Assembly: GCF_000515415.1 (NCBI RefSeq)
Contig: NZ_KI911783.1
Location: 660,501 to 724,500 of the forward strand
From: Bradyrhizobium sp. WSM1417
GTDB lineage: Bacteria > Pseudomonadota > Alphaproteobacteria > Rhizobiales > Xanthobacteraceae
Direction of reading: 5' to 3'
Length of the DNA: 64,000 bases
This document shows positions 8,949 to 17,285 of this stretch, piece by piece. The notes under the pieces are model-generated. The model had not been told where the DNA came from, made no database searches, and saw only the letters and a list, made by a program, of their open reading frames with translations. The number at the start of each line of letters is the position of its first letter. The first letter of the stretch is position 1. The position numbers and the translations under genes are program-made.

Positions 8949-10259
8949 ATGACCGAACTTGCCGCTTCCGACTTTCGCCCCGCGCAGCGGCATATCCGCC
9001 TGGATACCATCCTGCGGCTGCGCTGGCTCGCGGTGCTGGGCCAGCTCGCCGCGATCTTCATCGTGGCGCAGGGGCTGGAATTCAACGTCGAGATCGTCCC
9101 CTGCGTCAGCATCATCGCGCTGTCGGCGGCGCTCAATCTGGGGCTCCAGACCGTGTCCAATCCGCTGCAGCGGCTGGAGCCAATGCAGGCGGCCGGACTG
9201 CTCGCGCTCAACATCGTGGAGTTGGCGGGTCTCCTGTTCTTCACCGGTGGACTCCAGAACCCGTTCTCGTTCCTGTTCCTCGCGCCCGTGCTGATCTCGG
9301 CGACCGCGCTGCCGGCCCGCTTCACCTTCGGCCTCGGCGTGCTGGCTGTCGCCTGCGCCTCGGTGCTGTTCTTTTTCCATCTGCCGCTGCCCTGGGATTC
9401 CGACGATCCGCTGGTGCTGCCGCCGGTCTATCTCGTCGGCGTCTGGCTTTCGATCGCGCTCGCGATCGGGGTCACCAGCCTCTACTCGTTCCAGGTCACC
9501 GAAGAGGCGCGCAAGCTCGCCGACGCGCTGGCCGCGACCGAGCTGGTGCTGACGCGGGAGCAGCATCTGACCCAGCTCGACGGCCTGGCTGCGGCCGCAG
9601 CGCACGAGCTCGGCACGCCGCTCGCGACGATCTTCCTGATCTCGCGCGAGCTGGAGAAGACGGTGAAGGAGCCGAACTTTGCCGCCGACCTGAAGACCTT
9701 GCGCGAGCAGACGCAGCGTTGCCGCGACATATTGAGCAAGATCACCCAGCTCTCCGCCACCGGCGCGCCGTTCGACCGCATGAAGCTGTCGGAGCTGATC
9801 GAGGAAGTGGTGGCGCCGCACCGCGATTTCGGCGTGGATATCAAGGTGCGTATCGCCGTCGCCATCGTGGCCGAGCCGGTCGGCTCGCGCAATCCGGCGA
9901 TCCTCTACGGGGTCGGCAACATCGTCGAGAACGCGGTCGATTTCGCCCGCACCACCGTCGAGGTGAATGCGTGGTGGAACAAGGACACGATCGAGCTCGT
10001 GATTTCCGACGATGGTCCCGGTATTCCGCCTGACATCCTGAACCGGATCGGCGAGCCCTATTTGTCGCGGCGGCGCAGCCAGGACGAAGGCGGCGGCCTC
10101 GGGCTCGGCGTGTTCATCGCGCGCACTTTGCTGGAGCGCACCGGCGCCAAGGTCTCGTTTACCAACCGCACCTTTCCGGACCATGGCGCAGTGGTCCAGA
10201 TCACGTGGCCGAGAGAGCGTTTTGAGGCTATCGAGACCTTCGAAGAAACAATAGGATAG
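8949..10259 (+). CDS. regS: Redox-sensing histidine kinase RegS (RegB/ActS/PrrB family)
   Basis: A 436-residue membrane sensor kinase. Six membrane segments occupy about residues 20-180. FTGGLQNPFSFLFLAPV contains the GGxxNPF element linked in RegB to quinone binding. The phosphorylated histidine is in AAAAHELGTPLATIF near residue 219. A cysteine in QTQRCRDIL near residue 257 corresponds to the conserved RegB redox cysteine. The ATPase domain has IVENAVDFA (N box), DDGPGIP and GGLGLGVFIA. In Bradyrhizobium RegSR activates fixR-nifA and other redox-controlled genes. The ATG at 8949 is taken; a TTG at 8940 is in frame. It is followed after 102 bases by its response regulator. Confidence 0.93.
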   Translation: MTELAASDFRPAQRHIRLDTILRLRWLAVLGQLAAIFIVAQGLEFNVEIVPCVSIIALSAALNLGLQTVSNPLQRLEPMQAAGLLALNIVELAGLLFFTGGLQNPFSFLFLAPVLISATALPARFTFGLGVLAVACASVLFFFHLPLPWDSDDPLVLPPVYLVGVWLSIALAIGVTSLYSFQVTEEARKLADALAATELVLTREQHLTQLDGLAAAAAHELGTPLATIFLISRELEKTVKEPNFAADLKTLREQTQRCRDILSKITQLSATGAPFDRMKLSELIEEVVAPHRDFGVDIKVRIAVAIVAEPVGSRNPAILYGVGNIVENAVDFARTTVEVNAWWNKDTIELVISDDGPGIPPDILNRIGEPYLSRRRSQDEGGGLGLGVFIARTLLERTGAKVSFTNRTFPDHGAVVQITWPRERFEAIETFEETIG

Positions 10260-10361
10260 CCGCGACCTTGCGTCGCACAACGGGGCCGATCGACTATTGG
10301 CGCCCTTGGCACCGCCCGATTGCGCCGCCATATGTAGAAGCGCTGGAGAGAGGACGAAACC

Positions 10362-10916
10362 TTGAACGCCATCGCCGAACTGAACGAACAGACCGACCGC
10401 TCGCTCCTGATCGTGGAGGACGACAAGCCGTTTCTGGAGCGGCTGTCGCGCGCCATGGAAACGCGCGGCTTTGCGGTGACGTCATGCGACACAGTCTCGG
10501 ACGGTCTGGCGCAGATCGGCAAGGCGGCTCCCGCATTCGCCGTGGTCGATCTGCGGCTCGGCGACGGCAACGGTCTCGACGTGGTCTCGGCACTGAAGAA
10601 GAAGCGCCCCGACGCCCGCGCAATCGTGCTGACCGGCTATGGCAACATCGCCACCGCCGTCACCGCGGTGAAGATGGGCGCGGTCGATTATCTCTCAAAG
10701 CCCGCGGATGCCGACGACGTCGTCGCGGCGCTGCTGTCGACCGGCTCGGACAAGTCCGAATTGCCGGCGAACCCGATGTCGGCCGACCGCGTGCGCTGGG
10801 AACACATCCAGCGCATCTATGAGATGTGCAACCGCAACGTTTCGGAGACGGCGCGGCGGCTGAACATGCACCGGCGTACGTTGCAGCGGATTTTGGCGAA
10901 GCGCGCGCCGCGATAA
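10362..10916 (+). CDS. regR: Response regulator RegR (RegA/ActR/PrrA family)
   Basis: A 184-residue regulator. The receiver domain occupies residues 14-125, with acidic pocket EDD at 19-21, phosphoacceptor D63 in VVDLRLGDGNGLD, T in LTGYG and K in YLSKPADA. After a proline-containing linker comes a Fis-type helix-turn-helix, NVSETARRLNMHRRTLQRIL, at about residues 157-178. This is the short architecture typical of RegA. The start is a TTG; GAGAGGA is well placed before it, and no ATG fits better. Partner of the adjacent RegS. Confidence 0.94.
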   Translation: MNAIAELNEQTDRSLLIVEDDKPFLERLSRAMETRGFAVTSCDTVSDGLAQIGKAAPAFAVVDLRLGDGNGLDVVSALKKKRPDARAIVLTGYGNIATAVTAVKMGAVDYLSKPADADDVVAALLSTGSDKSELPANPMSADRVRWEHIQRIYEMCNRNVSETARRLNMHRRTLQRILAKRAPR

Positions 10917-11119
10917 TCCAGGTCATTACCCATGGCGCGCAGAGGTCGGCCTCGAGGCTAAGACGGCGGTATTCTGCTCGGTCAACGCATTGCTGCGTTT
11001 GACCCCGGAACAGCCAATTGCCGGAGCAGCCTGCAACGTCGCTTTTACACGCTGTGAATGTAACCGAGACCACGCGCCGAATCTGGCAACATCGCCGTTC
11101 GGCAGAAAGCGCGGGCGGT

Positions 11120-11374
11120 CTATTCGTGACCATAGTAGCGCTGGTTGCACTGGTGGCGGCCCCGCTCGTAACTCGCCTCTCGGTACGCGGGCCCTTTCAT
11201 GACGCTACTTACGTCGGCGAGCATCCGCGCGTTCTTAAGGCACTCCACGTAGGGTTTGTTTGAAAGCCAATCGAGGCCGAGTCCGCCAGCATAGGATGAC
11301 TGCGTCGAGGTCACGAACGAAGTCAGTCCGGCTAGTGCGGCAAAGGTAAAGAGAGCGGTGCGGAAGATCTTCAT
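11120..11374 (-). CDS. Small secreted protein of unknown function
   Basis: An 84-residue protein starting at the ATG at 11,374. Residues 1-29 form a clear signal peptide (KIFR, hydrophobic core, then SSYA before GGLG). The mature part of about 55 residues is rich in charged and aromatic residues and has two cysteines (ECLKNAR and HQCNQRYYGHE) that could form a disulfide. I do not recognise the family. Bases 10,917-11,119 hold no gene. Confidence 0.65.
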   Translation of the reverse strand: MKIFRTALFTFAALAGLTSFVTSTQSSYAGGLGLDWLSNKPYVECLKNARMLADVSSVMKGPAYREASYERGRHQCNQRYYGHE

Positions 11375-11559
11375 GGCACATTCCTTGTGGCCGGTTAGTT
11401 GCGGAACAAGGGGTACCGTGCCGTAGGCCTGAAGTATGTGCGGCCCGTCACGTCCGCTGCCGCTCATAAAAGAACGAAGCGTCCACGTCGCTGCTTGATC
11501 TTCATGTTGCCGAACAAGAGTTCGGGGTGGTGGCGTGGGGAGAGACATCCGGACGGAGC

Positions 11560-12048
11560 CTACTCCCAAAGCTCCGCATGCCCCTGCGGATCGACCAGCC
11601 GGTTGATCCGCAATGCCGCCGCCATGCCAAATCGCACCGTCATCTGCTTGCGCGTGGCCGCAGCGAGCTTGTGCTCGGGCGCCTCACACTGCAGGTGCGC
11701 GCCATAGGCGTCCGCGATGATCAGGCCGGTATCTTGCGGAAAGATCTCGCAAGGCAGGTCCTGCGTGAAGGCGAAGAACAGCCGATCACAATGCGCCCGG
11801 TATTCGTGCCATTTCTGATCGGCGCGCAAATCCTCCACCGACGATTTGATCTCGACGATCCAGATCTCGCCCCGCTCGTTCAGCGCGACGAGATCGGCGC
11901 GCCGCCCGGAGGGCAGCGGCAATTCGCTGATGCAGGTGAAGCCGAGCGAGCGCAACAACCGCGCCGTGCCGCGCGAGATCGCCAGCGCCGTCTCGGATTG
12001 ACGGCGGTCCGGCGGTGGCACGAGGGCAATGCGGGCGGTGTTGTCCAT
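11560..12048 (-). CDS. MmcB-like DNA repair protein
   Basis: A 162-residue protein resembling MmcB, a PD-(D/E)XK-fold protein of alphaproteobacteria linked to mutasome-associated DNA repair. Visible nuclease-like motifs are GRRADLVALNERGEIWIVEIKSS, which gives the D and ExK active-site pattern near residues 50-70, and a later FAFTQDLPCEIFPQDTGLIIAD. The ATG at 12,048 has no clear Shine-Dalgarno site, but family similarity begins soon after it. It is divergent from the GH13 gene. Confidence 0.8.
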   Translation of the reverse strand: MDNTARIALVPPPDRRQSETALAISRGTARLLRSLGFTCISELPLPSGRRADLVALNERGEIWIVEIKSSVEDLRADQKWHEYRAHCDRLFFAFTQDLPCEIFPQDTGLIIADAYGAHLQCEAPEHKLAAATRKQMTVRFGMAAALRINRLVDPQGHAELWE

Positions 12049-12078
12049 GGGGGGAGGATAGCCGATTCCGTCATCACT

Positions 12079-12104
12079 GTCGTCCCGGCGTAGGCCGGGA
12101 CGAC
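12079..12104. repeat. Short palindrome, one arm of a dispersed repeat
   Basis: GTCGTCCCGGC and GCCGGGACGAC form a hairpin with a short loop. The same arm sequence occurs twice in the larger repeat at 13,884-14,012, so this is a solitary unit of that family. Confidence 0.7.
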
Positions 12105-12185
12105 CCGTAGCGCGGAACCTCCCCTCCCTTACGCACTTATCACGCAGCCGCCGCACCTCGGCGGAACCACCGAGGCTGCGCGCGC

Positions 12186-13883
12186 ATGATCGACGATCTC
12201 TGGTACAAGAACGCCATCATCTATTGCCTGTCCGTCGGCACCTATATGGATGCCAATGGCGACGGTATCGGCGATTTCAAGGGCCTGCTGCGCCGGCTCG
12301 ATTATCTGCACGGCCTCGGCATCACCACGATCTGGCTGATGCCGTTCCAGACCTCGCCCGGCCGCGACGACGGCTACGATGTCGCGGATTATTACAGCGT
12401 CGATGCCCGCTACGGCACGCTCGGCGATTTCGTCGAGTTCACCCATGGCTGCAAGCAGCGCGGCATTCGCGTCATCATCGATCTCGTCGTCAACCACACC
12501 TCCGACCAGCATCCCTGGTTCAAGGCGGCGCGGAGCGACAGGAATTCGCCCTACCGCGACTGGTATGTCTGGTCCGACAAGAAGCCGGCCAACGCCAATC
12601 AGGGCATGGTGTTTCCCGGCGTTCAGAAATCGACCTGGACGCGCGACAAGGAAGCCGGCGCCTGGTACTTCCACCGCTTCTACGATTTCCAGCCCGATCT
12701 CAACACCTCGAACCCGCGCGTGCAGGCCGAGATTCTGAAGATCATGGGCTTCTGGATCCAACTCGGCGTCTCAGGCTTCCGCATGGATGCCGTGCCTTTC
12801 GTCATCGCGACCAAAGGCGCCAAGGTGAAAAAGCCGGCCGAGCAGTACGACATGCTGCGGACGTTTCGTGAATTCCTGCAATGGCGGCAGGGCGATGCCA
12901 TCATCCTCGCCGAGGCCAACGTGCTGCCAAAGACGGACATGGAATATTTCGGCCGCGATGCCGACCGCATGCATATGATGTTCAATTTCCAGGTGAACCA
13001 GCATCTGTTCTATGCGCTGGCCTCATCCGATTCCCGCCCGCTGGCGAAAGCGCTGAAGGCGACCAAGCCGCGGCCCGCCTCGGCACAATGGGGCCTGTTC
13101 CTGCGCAATCACGACGAGCTCGATCTCGGCCGATTGACCAAAGCGCAGCGCGACACCGTGTTCAAGAGCTTCGGTCCTGACAAGGACATGCAGCTCTACG
13201 ACCGCGGCATTCGTCGTCGGCTGGCACCGATGCTGGGCGGCGACCGCCGGCGGCTCGAGCTCGCCTACAGCCTGATGTGCACACTGCCGGGAACGCCGGT
13301 GATCCGCTATGGCGACGAGATCGCGATGGGCGATGATCTTTCGCTGCCGGAACGCAATTGCGCGCGCACGCCGATGCAATGGTCGACCGAGCCGCATGGC
13401 GGCTTCACCACCAGCGACAAGCCGGCCTTGCCCGTCATCGACGAAGGACCGTACGGCTATCCGCACGTCAACGTCGCCAAGCAGCGGCGCGATCCCAACT
13501 CGATGCTGAACTGGACCGAGCGCATCGTCCGCATGCGCAAGGAGGTGCCGGAGATCGGCTGGGGCGATTTTTCGATCATCGCGACGCGCGATCCCGCCGT
13601 GTTCATCATGCGCTACGACTGGCGCAACAATTCCGTGCTGTTCGTGCACAATCTCGACGAGAAGCCGCGCGAGATCGCGTTCTCGACGGGGCTGCCGGGC
13701 GAGGCCGGCGCGCATCTGATCAATCTGCTCGCGGAGGACCACAGCCACGCCGACAAGCGCGGCCAGCACCGCGTCGTGCTGGAGCCCTACGGCTATCGCT
13801 GGTACCGCGTCGGCGGATTGGACTATCTGCTGAAGCGCAGTGATATCGACAAGACGGTGCGGGGCAACAAGCATCCGGGGTGA
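12186..13883 (+). CDS. GH13 alpha-amylase family protein, trehalose synthase-like
   Basis: A 565-residue cytoplasmic TIM-barrel glycosidase. Family blocks are GDGIGDFKGL, GYDVADYYSVDARYGTLGDF, the VVNHTSDQHPWF strand, the nucleophile in GFRMDAVPF near D201, the acid/base in ILAEANV near E242 and the third acid in RNHDELD near 309. The overall pattern fits trehalose synthase-like enzymes (maltose-trehalose interconversion) more than secreted amylases, and there is no signal peptide. CGAGG precedes the ATG. The convergent neighbour is another GH13 enzyme, which suggests shared work in alpha-glucan or trehalose metabolism. The exact reaction is not certain. Confidence 0.87.
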   Translation: MIDDLWYKNAIIYCLSVGTYMDANGDGIGDFKGLLRRLDYLHGLGITTIWLMPFQTSPGRDDGYDVADYYSVDARYGTLGDFVEFTHGCKQRGIRVIIDLVVNHTSDQHPWFKAARSDRNSPYRDWYVWSDKKPANANQGMVFPGVQKSTWTRDKEAGAWYFHRFYDFQPDLNTSNPRVQAEILKIMGFWIQLGVSGFRMDAVPFVIATKGAKVKKPAEQYDMLRTFREFLQWRQGDAIILAEANVLPKTDMEYFGRDADRMHMMFNFQVNQHLFYALASSDSRPLAKALKATKPRPASAQWGLFLRNHDELDLGRLTKAQRDTVFKSFGPDKDMQLYDRGIRRRLAPMLGGDRRRLELAYSLMCTLPGTPVIRYGDEIAMGDDLSLPERNCARTPMQWSTEPHGGFTTSDKPALPVIDEGPYGYPHVNVAKQRRDPNSMLNWTERIVRMRKEVPEIGWGDFSIIATRDPAVFIMRYDWRNNSVLFVHNLDEKPREIAFSTGLPGEAGAHLINLLAEDHSHADKRGQHRVVLEPYGYRWYRVGGLDYLLKRSDIDKTVRGNKHPG

Positions 13884-14012
13884 TGTCGTCCCGGCGAAGG
13901 CCGGGACCCATAACCCCAGGAGGTAGTTTGGCGAAGACTTGTCGTTCGGTACGCCTTCCGACCACAGCTGCTAGATCACGCGGTATGGGTCCCGGCCTTC
14001 GCCGGGACGACA
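13884..14012. repeat. 129-bp inverted repeat between convergent GH13 genes
   Basis: The two ends are complementary over about 29 bases (TGTCGTCCCGGCGAAGGCC at the left and GGCCTTCGCCGGGACGACA at the right), and each end also folds on itself. It fills the whole gap between the two genes and could act as a terminator in both directions. Confidence 0.85.
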
Positions 14013-14013
14013 G

Positions 14014-15612
14014 CTAAGGCGGCATCACCACCACCCCCTCGTTGCCGCGCAGATCCAGCACGCCTTCGATCCGCTCTCCTTCGCGATCCAGGAATGTCGA
14101 CAGCAGAATCTCGCTGCCGAACCTGATCGCGCTCGTGGTGACCGCGATCGGCTCGGGGCCGAGATTAAGCACCACAACCACCGCCCTGCCCTCGGCCTCG
14201 CGGCGATAGATCAGGAGATCGCCTTGTGCGGCGACCGGATGATAGTCGCCCGCAACCAGCGGCGGACAGCCCTTGCGCAACGCGATCAGGCGCTTGTAGA
14301 GCGTCAGGATCGAACGTGAATCGGCGTCGAGATCGACGACGTTGTTGCGGATGTGATCCTCCGGCAGCGGCAGCCATGGCCTGACGTCCGAGAAGCCGGC
14401 GAAGTTGGAGGAATCCCACTGCATCGGCGTGCGGCAGCCGTCGCGGCCGACACCGATGCCGGGCACATTCTTCTCGAAGGGGTCGCGCACGTCCTCAGGT
14501 GCGATCGCGAGCTGATGCATGCCGATCTCGTCGCCATAATAGAGCGTCGGCGTGCCGCGCAGCGTCAGCAGCAGCATCGCGGCGATGCGGGCCTGCTCCG
14601 GCCCGACGCGGCTTGCGACGCGCGGGCGATCGTGATTGCCGAGCACCCAGTTCGGCCAGGCGCCCTTCGGCAGCGCCTTCTCGTAATCCTCGACGATCTT
14701 CTCGATCGAGCGCGCGCTCCAGAAGGTCTGGAGCAGCGCAAAATTGAACGGCATCTGCGCACCGGTGAGGTCGTTGCCGTAATAGGCCATCAGGCGATGC
14801 AGCGGCAGATAGATCTCGCCGATCAGGACGCGGGCATCATAGGCATCCGTGACGCGCCGCATCTCGGCAATGACGTCGTGCACCTCCGGCTGGTCGGTGG
14901 AATATTGCGTCAGTATCTTTTCGTTCGGCGGCCGGCTCTCGATATAATGCGGATTGGGCGGGTTGTCGCGGAACTCGGCGTCCTTGATCAGGTGCCAGAT
15001 CACGTCGACGCGAAAGCCGTCGACGCCTTTCTCCAGCCAGAACCGCATCACGTCGTAGATCGCCGCGCGGACATCGGGATTGCGCCAGTTGAGATCCGGC
15101 TGCTGGGCGAGGAAGGCGTGATAGTAGTATTGACCGGTGGTCTCGTCGAACTGCCACGCACTGCCGCCGAACTCGGACAGCCAATTGTTCGGCACGCCGC
15201 CACCCTCGGCCGGGTCGCGCCAGATGTACCAATCGCGTTTGGGATTGTCGCGCGAGGAACGGCTCTCGACGAACCAGGGATGCTGGTCCGAGGTGTGGTT
15301 CGGCACGAGGTCGAGGATCAACTTGAGGCCGTTGTCATGCGTGGCGGCAAGCAGCGCATCGAAATCCGCCATCGTGCCGAACAGCGGCTCGATGCCGGTG
15401 TAGTCGGAAATGTCGTAGCCGAAATCGGCCATTGGCGATGGGAAGATCGGCGACAGCCAGATCGCGTCGACGCCGAGCGATTTCACATAAGGCAGCCGCT
15501 GTAAAATGCCGGCGAGATCGCCGACACCGTCACCGTTTGAATCCTGAAAGGAGCGCGGATAGACCTGATAGAAGATGCCGTCGCGCCACCAATTGCTGCC
15601 GCTCTGAGCCAT
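14014..15612 (-). CDS. Alpha-glucosidase, GH13 family
   Basis: A 532-residue enzyme of the oligo-1,6-glucosidase/alpha-glucosidase group. The N-terminus WWRDGIFYQVYPRSFQDSNG and DLAGILQRLPYVKSLGVDAI are typical. Catalytic residues are the nucleophile in GFRVDVIW near 200, the acid/base in IGEIYLP near 264 and the transition-state acid in GNHDRPR near 325. The block LDLVPNHTSDQHPWF is shared with the neighbouring GH13 protein. It should hydrolyse the terminal alpha-glucosidic bond of small maltosides, sucrose or trehalose; the linkage cannot be chosen from sequence alone. It has no signal peptide, so it is cytoplasmic. Confidence 0.9.
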   Translation of the reverse strand: MAQSGSNWWRDGIFYQVYPRSFQDSNGDGVGDLAGILQRLPYVKSLGVDAIWLSPIFPSPMADFGYDISDYTGIEPLFGTMADFDALLAATHDNGLKLILDLVPNHTSDQHPWFVESRSSRDNPKRDWYIWRDPAEGGGVPNNWLSEFGGSAWQFDETTGQYYYHAFLAQQPDLNWRNPDVRAAIYDVMRFWLEKGVDGFRVDVIWHLIKDAEFRDNPPNPHYIESRPPNEKILTQYSTDQPEVHDVIAEMRRVTDAYDARVLIGEIYLPLHRLMAYYGNDLTGAQMPFNFALLQTFWSARSIEKIVEDYEKALPKGAWPNWVLGNHDRPRVASRVGPEQARIAAMLLLTLRGTPTLYYGDEIGMHQLAIAPEDVRDPFEKNVPGIGVGRDGCRTPMQWDSSNFAGFSDVRPWLPLPEDHIRNNVVDLDADSRSILTLYKRLIALRKGCPPLVAGDYHPVAAQGDLLIYRREAEGRAVVVVLNLGPEPIAVTTSAIRFGSEILLSTFLDREGERIEGVLDLRGNEGVVVMPP

Positions 15613-15784
15613 GCGGGAAATCCATCCAAAAACTGCTTGTCGCGCGGGAGAACGCGGAAGGAGCGCCCCGGTTCAAAACAGCAGGCGAATTGGGACGGCC
15701 GTGTGACGATGTCCGCGGCTGTTCCCGAACCCCGAGGACAAATCTTTTGCTTGGCGGCATGGCAAAAATCGGCATTGTGGCGCC

Positions 15785-16465
15785 ATGACAGAGCAAAACG
15801 AGACACAAGCCCAGGCAGGCGCGAAGGCGGGCGCGATCATCGTTCCCGTGACGCTGTTCGAGCAGAATTGCACCATTATCTGGGACGAGCCTTCCAAGAA
15901 GGCCGTGGTGATCGATCCCGGCGGCGACGTGCCGAAGATCCTGGACGCCATCAAGCAGACCGGCGTCACCGTGGAGAAGATCTGGCTCACTCACGGTCAT
16001 ATCGACCATGTCGGCGGCGCGGACGAACTGCGCGACGCGCTGAGGGTGCCGATCGAGGGCCCGCACGTCGCGGACAAATTCCTGCTCGACAACGTGGTCG
16101 AGAGCGGCGCCCGCTTCGGCATGACGGGGGTGCGCAATTTCGAGCCGGACCGCTGGCTCGACGAAGGCGACAGCGTGGCTATCGGCGATCTCCAGTTCGA
16201 GATCTATCATTGCCCCGGCCACTCGCCCGGCAGCGTGGTGTTCTTCAACAAGGACCTGCGCTTCGCCCATGTCGGCGACGTCCTGTTCGCCGGCTCGGTC
16301 GGGCGCACCGATCTGCCCGGCGGCAGTCATGCGACCCTGATCGACTCGATCAAGACCAAGCTGCTGCCGCTCGGCGACGATGTCGGCTTCATTTGCGGCC
16401 ACGGCGCCGGCTCGAGCATCGGCCAGGAGCGGATGACCAATCCGTTCATCACCGGCGAGATGTAG
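15785..16465 (+). CDS. Metallo-beta-lactamase-fold hydrolase, glyoxalase II-like
   Basis: A 226-residue protein with the zinc-binding motif THGHIDHVGG near residue 70, a second histidine in YHCPGHSPGSVVFF near 142, the bridging aspartate in HVGDVLFAGSVGRTDLPGG, and a final GHGAGSSIG. The order and length match the YcbL-type branch of the glyoxalase II-like family, which cleaves thioesters such as S-lactoylglutathione; the true substrate is unknown. It ends 3 bases before the convergent HxlR regulator gene. Confidence 0.88.
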   Translation: MTEQNETQAQAGAKAGAIIVPVTLFEQNCTIIWDEPSKKAVVIDPGGDVPKILDAIKQTGVTVEKIWLTHGHIDHVGGADELRDALRVPIEGPHVADKFLLDNVVESGARFGMTGVRNFEPDRWLDEGDSVAIGDLQFEIYHCPGHSPGSVVFFNKDLRFAHVGDVLFAGSVGRTDLPGGSHATLIDSIKTKLLPLGDDVGFICGHGAGSSIGQERMTNPFITGEM

Positions 16466-16468
16466 GCC

Positions 16469-16849
16469 CTACTCGGCGGCGTCCGCCAGCACTTGGGGCA
16501 CACTCAGATTGCGGTCGCCCCAGTCGCGGATCGCGGCGACGACCGGCACGAAGCTCTTGCCCTTGCGGGTGAGGCGATACTCGACTTTCGGCGGCACCTC
16601 GCCGAAATCCTTGCGATCAATCAGGCCGCTCGCCGTCAGCGCCTTCAATTCGCGGCTCAGCACGCGCGGGGTGATCTCGGCGCTGCCTTCCGTGCCGCGC
16701 AGCAGGCCGCTGCGGATTTCACCATAGCGGCGCGGGCCGTCCTTGAGGTCCCAGACGATGCGCAGCTTGTACTTGCCGCTGATCATCTTCTGAAACGCCG
16801 CGACCGGGCAGTTGCGCGCGGGGACTGGCTTTGTCCTTTCCTTCGCCAC
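16469..16849 (-). CDS. HxlR-type transcriptional regulator
   Basis: A 126-residue winged-helix DNA-binding protein. The pattern CPVAAFQKMISGKYKLRIVWDL, then RRYGEIRSGL, ITPRVLSRELKALTASGLI and YRLTRKGKSF is that of the HxlR family, with a cysteine at the start as in redox- or aldehyde-sensing members. The start is a GTG at 16,849 with GGAGGAAACGAC directly before it; upstream codons lack such a site. It is divergent from the small ABM-like gene at 16,982, its likely target. Confidence 0.88.
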   Translation of the reverse strand: MAKERTKPVPARNCPVAAFQKMISGKYKLRIVWDLKDGPRRYGEIRSGLLRGTEGSAEITPRVLSRELKALTASGLIDRKDFGEVPPKVEYRLTRKGKSFVPVVAAIRDWGDRNLSVPQVLADAAE

Positions 16850-16981
16850 GTCGTTTCCTCCATGTGCGGGATGAAGAATAGGAGCGACGTCGAAAAAGTC
16901 CATACTATCAATTTTGTCCATACTTGCAGGATCGCATCCAGCACGCAGATGATGACGCACAACGCCAACAGGGAGCGTCAC

Positions 16982-17284
16982 ATGAAGCATTTCATGATCC
17001 GGTACGAATTCAAGAACGGCACGACGGAGGCCTGGCACCAGGAGGTCGGCCGCTTCATCAAGGCGATCGACGGCGATCCGGAACTCAAAGGACGGATCGG
17101 CTATCGCGTCCTGAAAAACCGCGACAATGGCAGCTATTTCCATCTCGCCAGCGTCAGCGACGAAGCCGCGCAAAAGGCGCTGCAATCGCGCGACTTCTTC
17201 AAGGCCTATCAGGAGATGACGCGCAAGGTCGCCGGCGGCGAGGTGACGGCGACGCCGATCGAATGGATCGGCGCGACGGCCTGA
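16982..17284 (+). CDS. Small ABM-like protein, probable HxlR target
   Basis: A 100-residue protein starting KHFMIRYEFKNGTTE, with alternating strands and amphipathic helices (WHQEVGRFIKAID, DEAAQKALQSRDFF) like those of the dimeric alpha-beta barrel antibiotic-biosynthesis-monooxygenase fold. GGGAG stands 7 bases before the ATG. HxlR regulators often control a divergent gene for an oxidoreductase or quinone-modifying enzyme, and the 132-base gap leaves room for shared operators. The catalytic activity is not shown by any motif I can name. Confidence 0.7.
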   Translation: MKHFMIRYEFKNGTTEAWHQEVGRFIKAIDGDPELKGRIGYRVLKNRDNGSYFHLASVSDEAAQKALQSRDFFKAYQEMTRKVAGGEVTATPIEWIGATA

Positions 17285-17285
17285 G

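Noticed and set aside
8844..10331. Minus-strand extension of the ABC ATPase frame to 763 codons
   Set aside because: It lies opposite regS; the ATPase domain starts just after the ATG at 8843.
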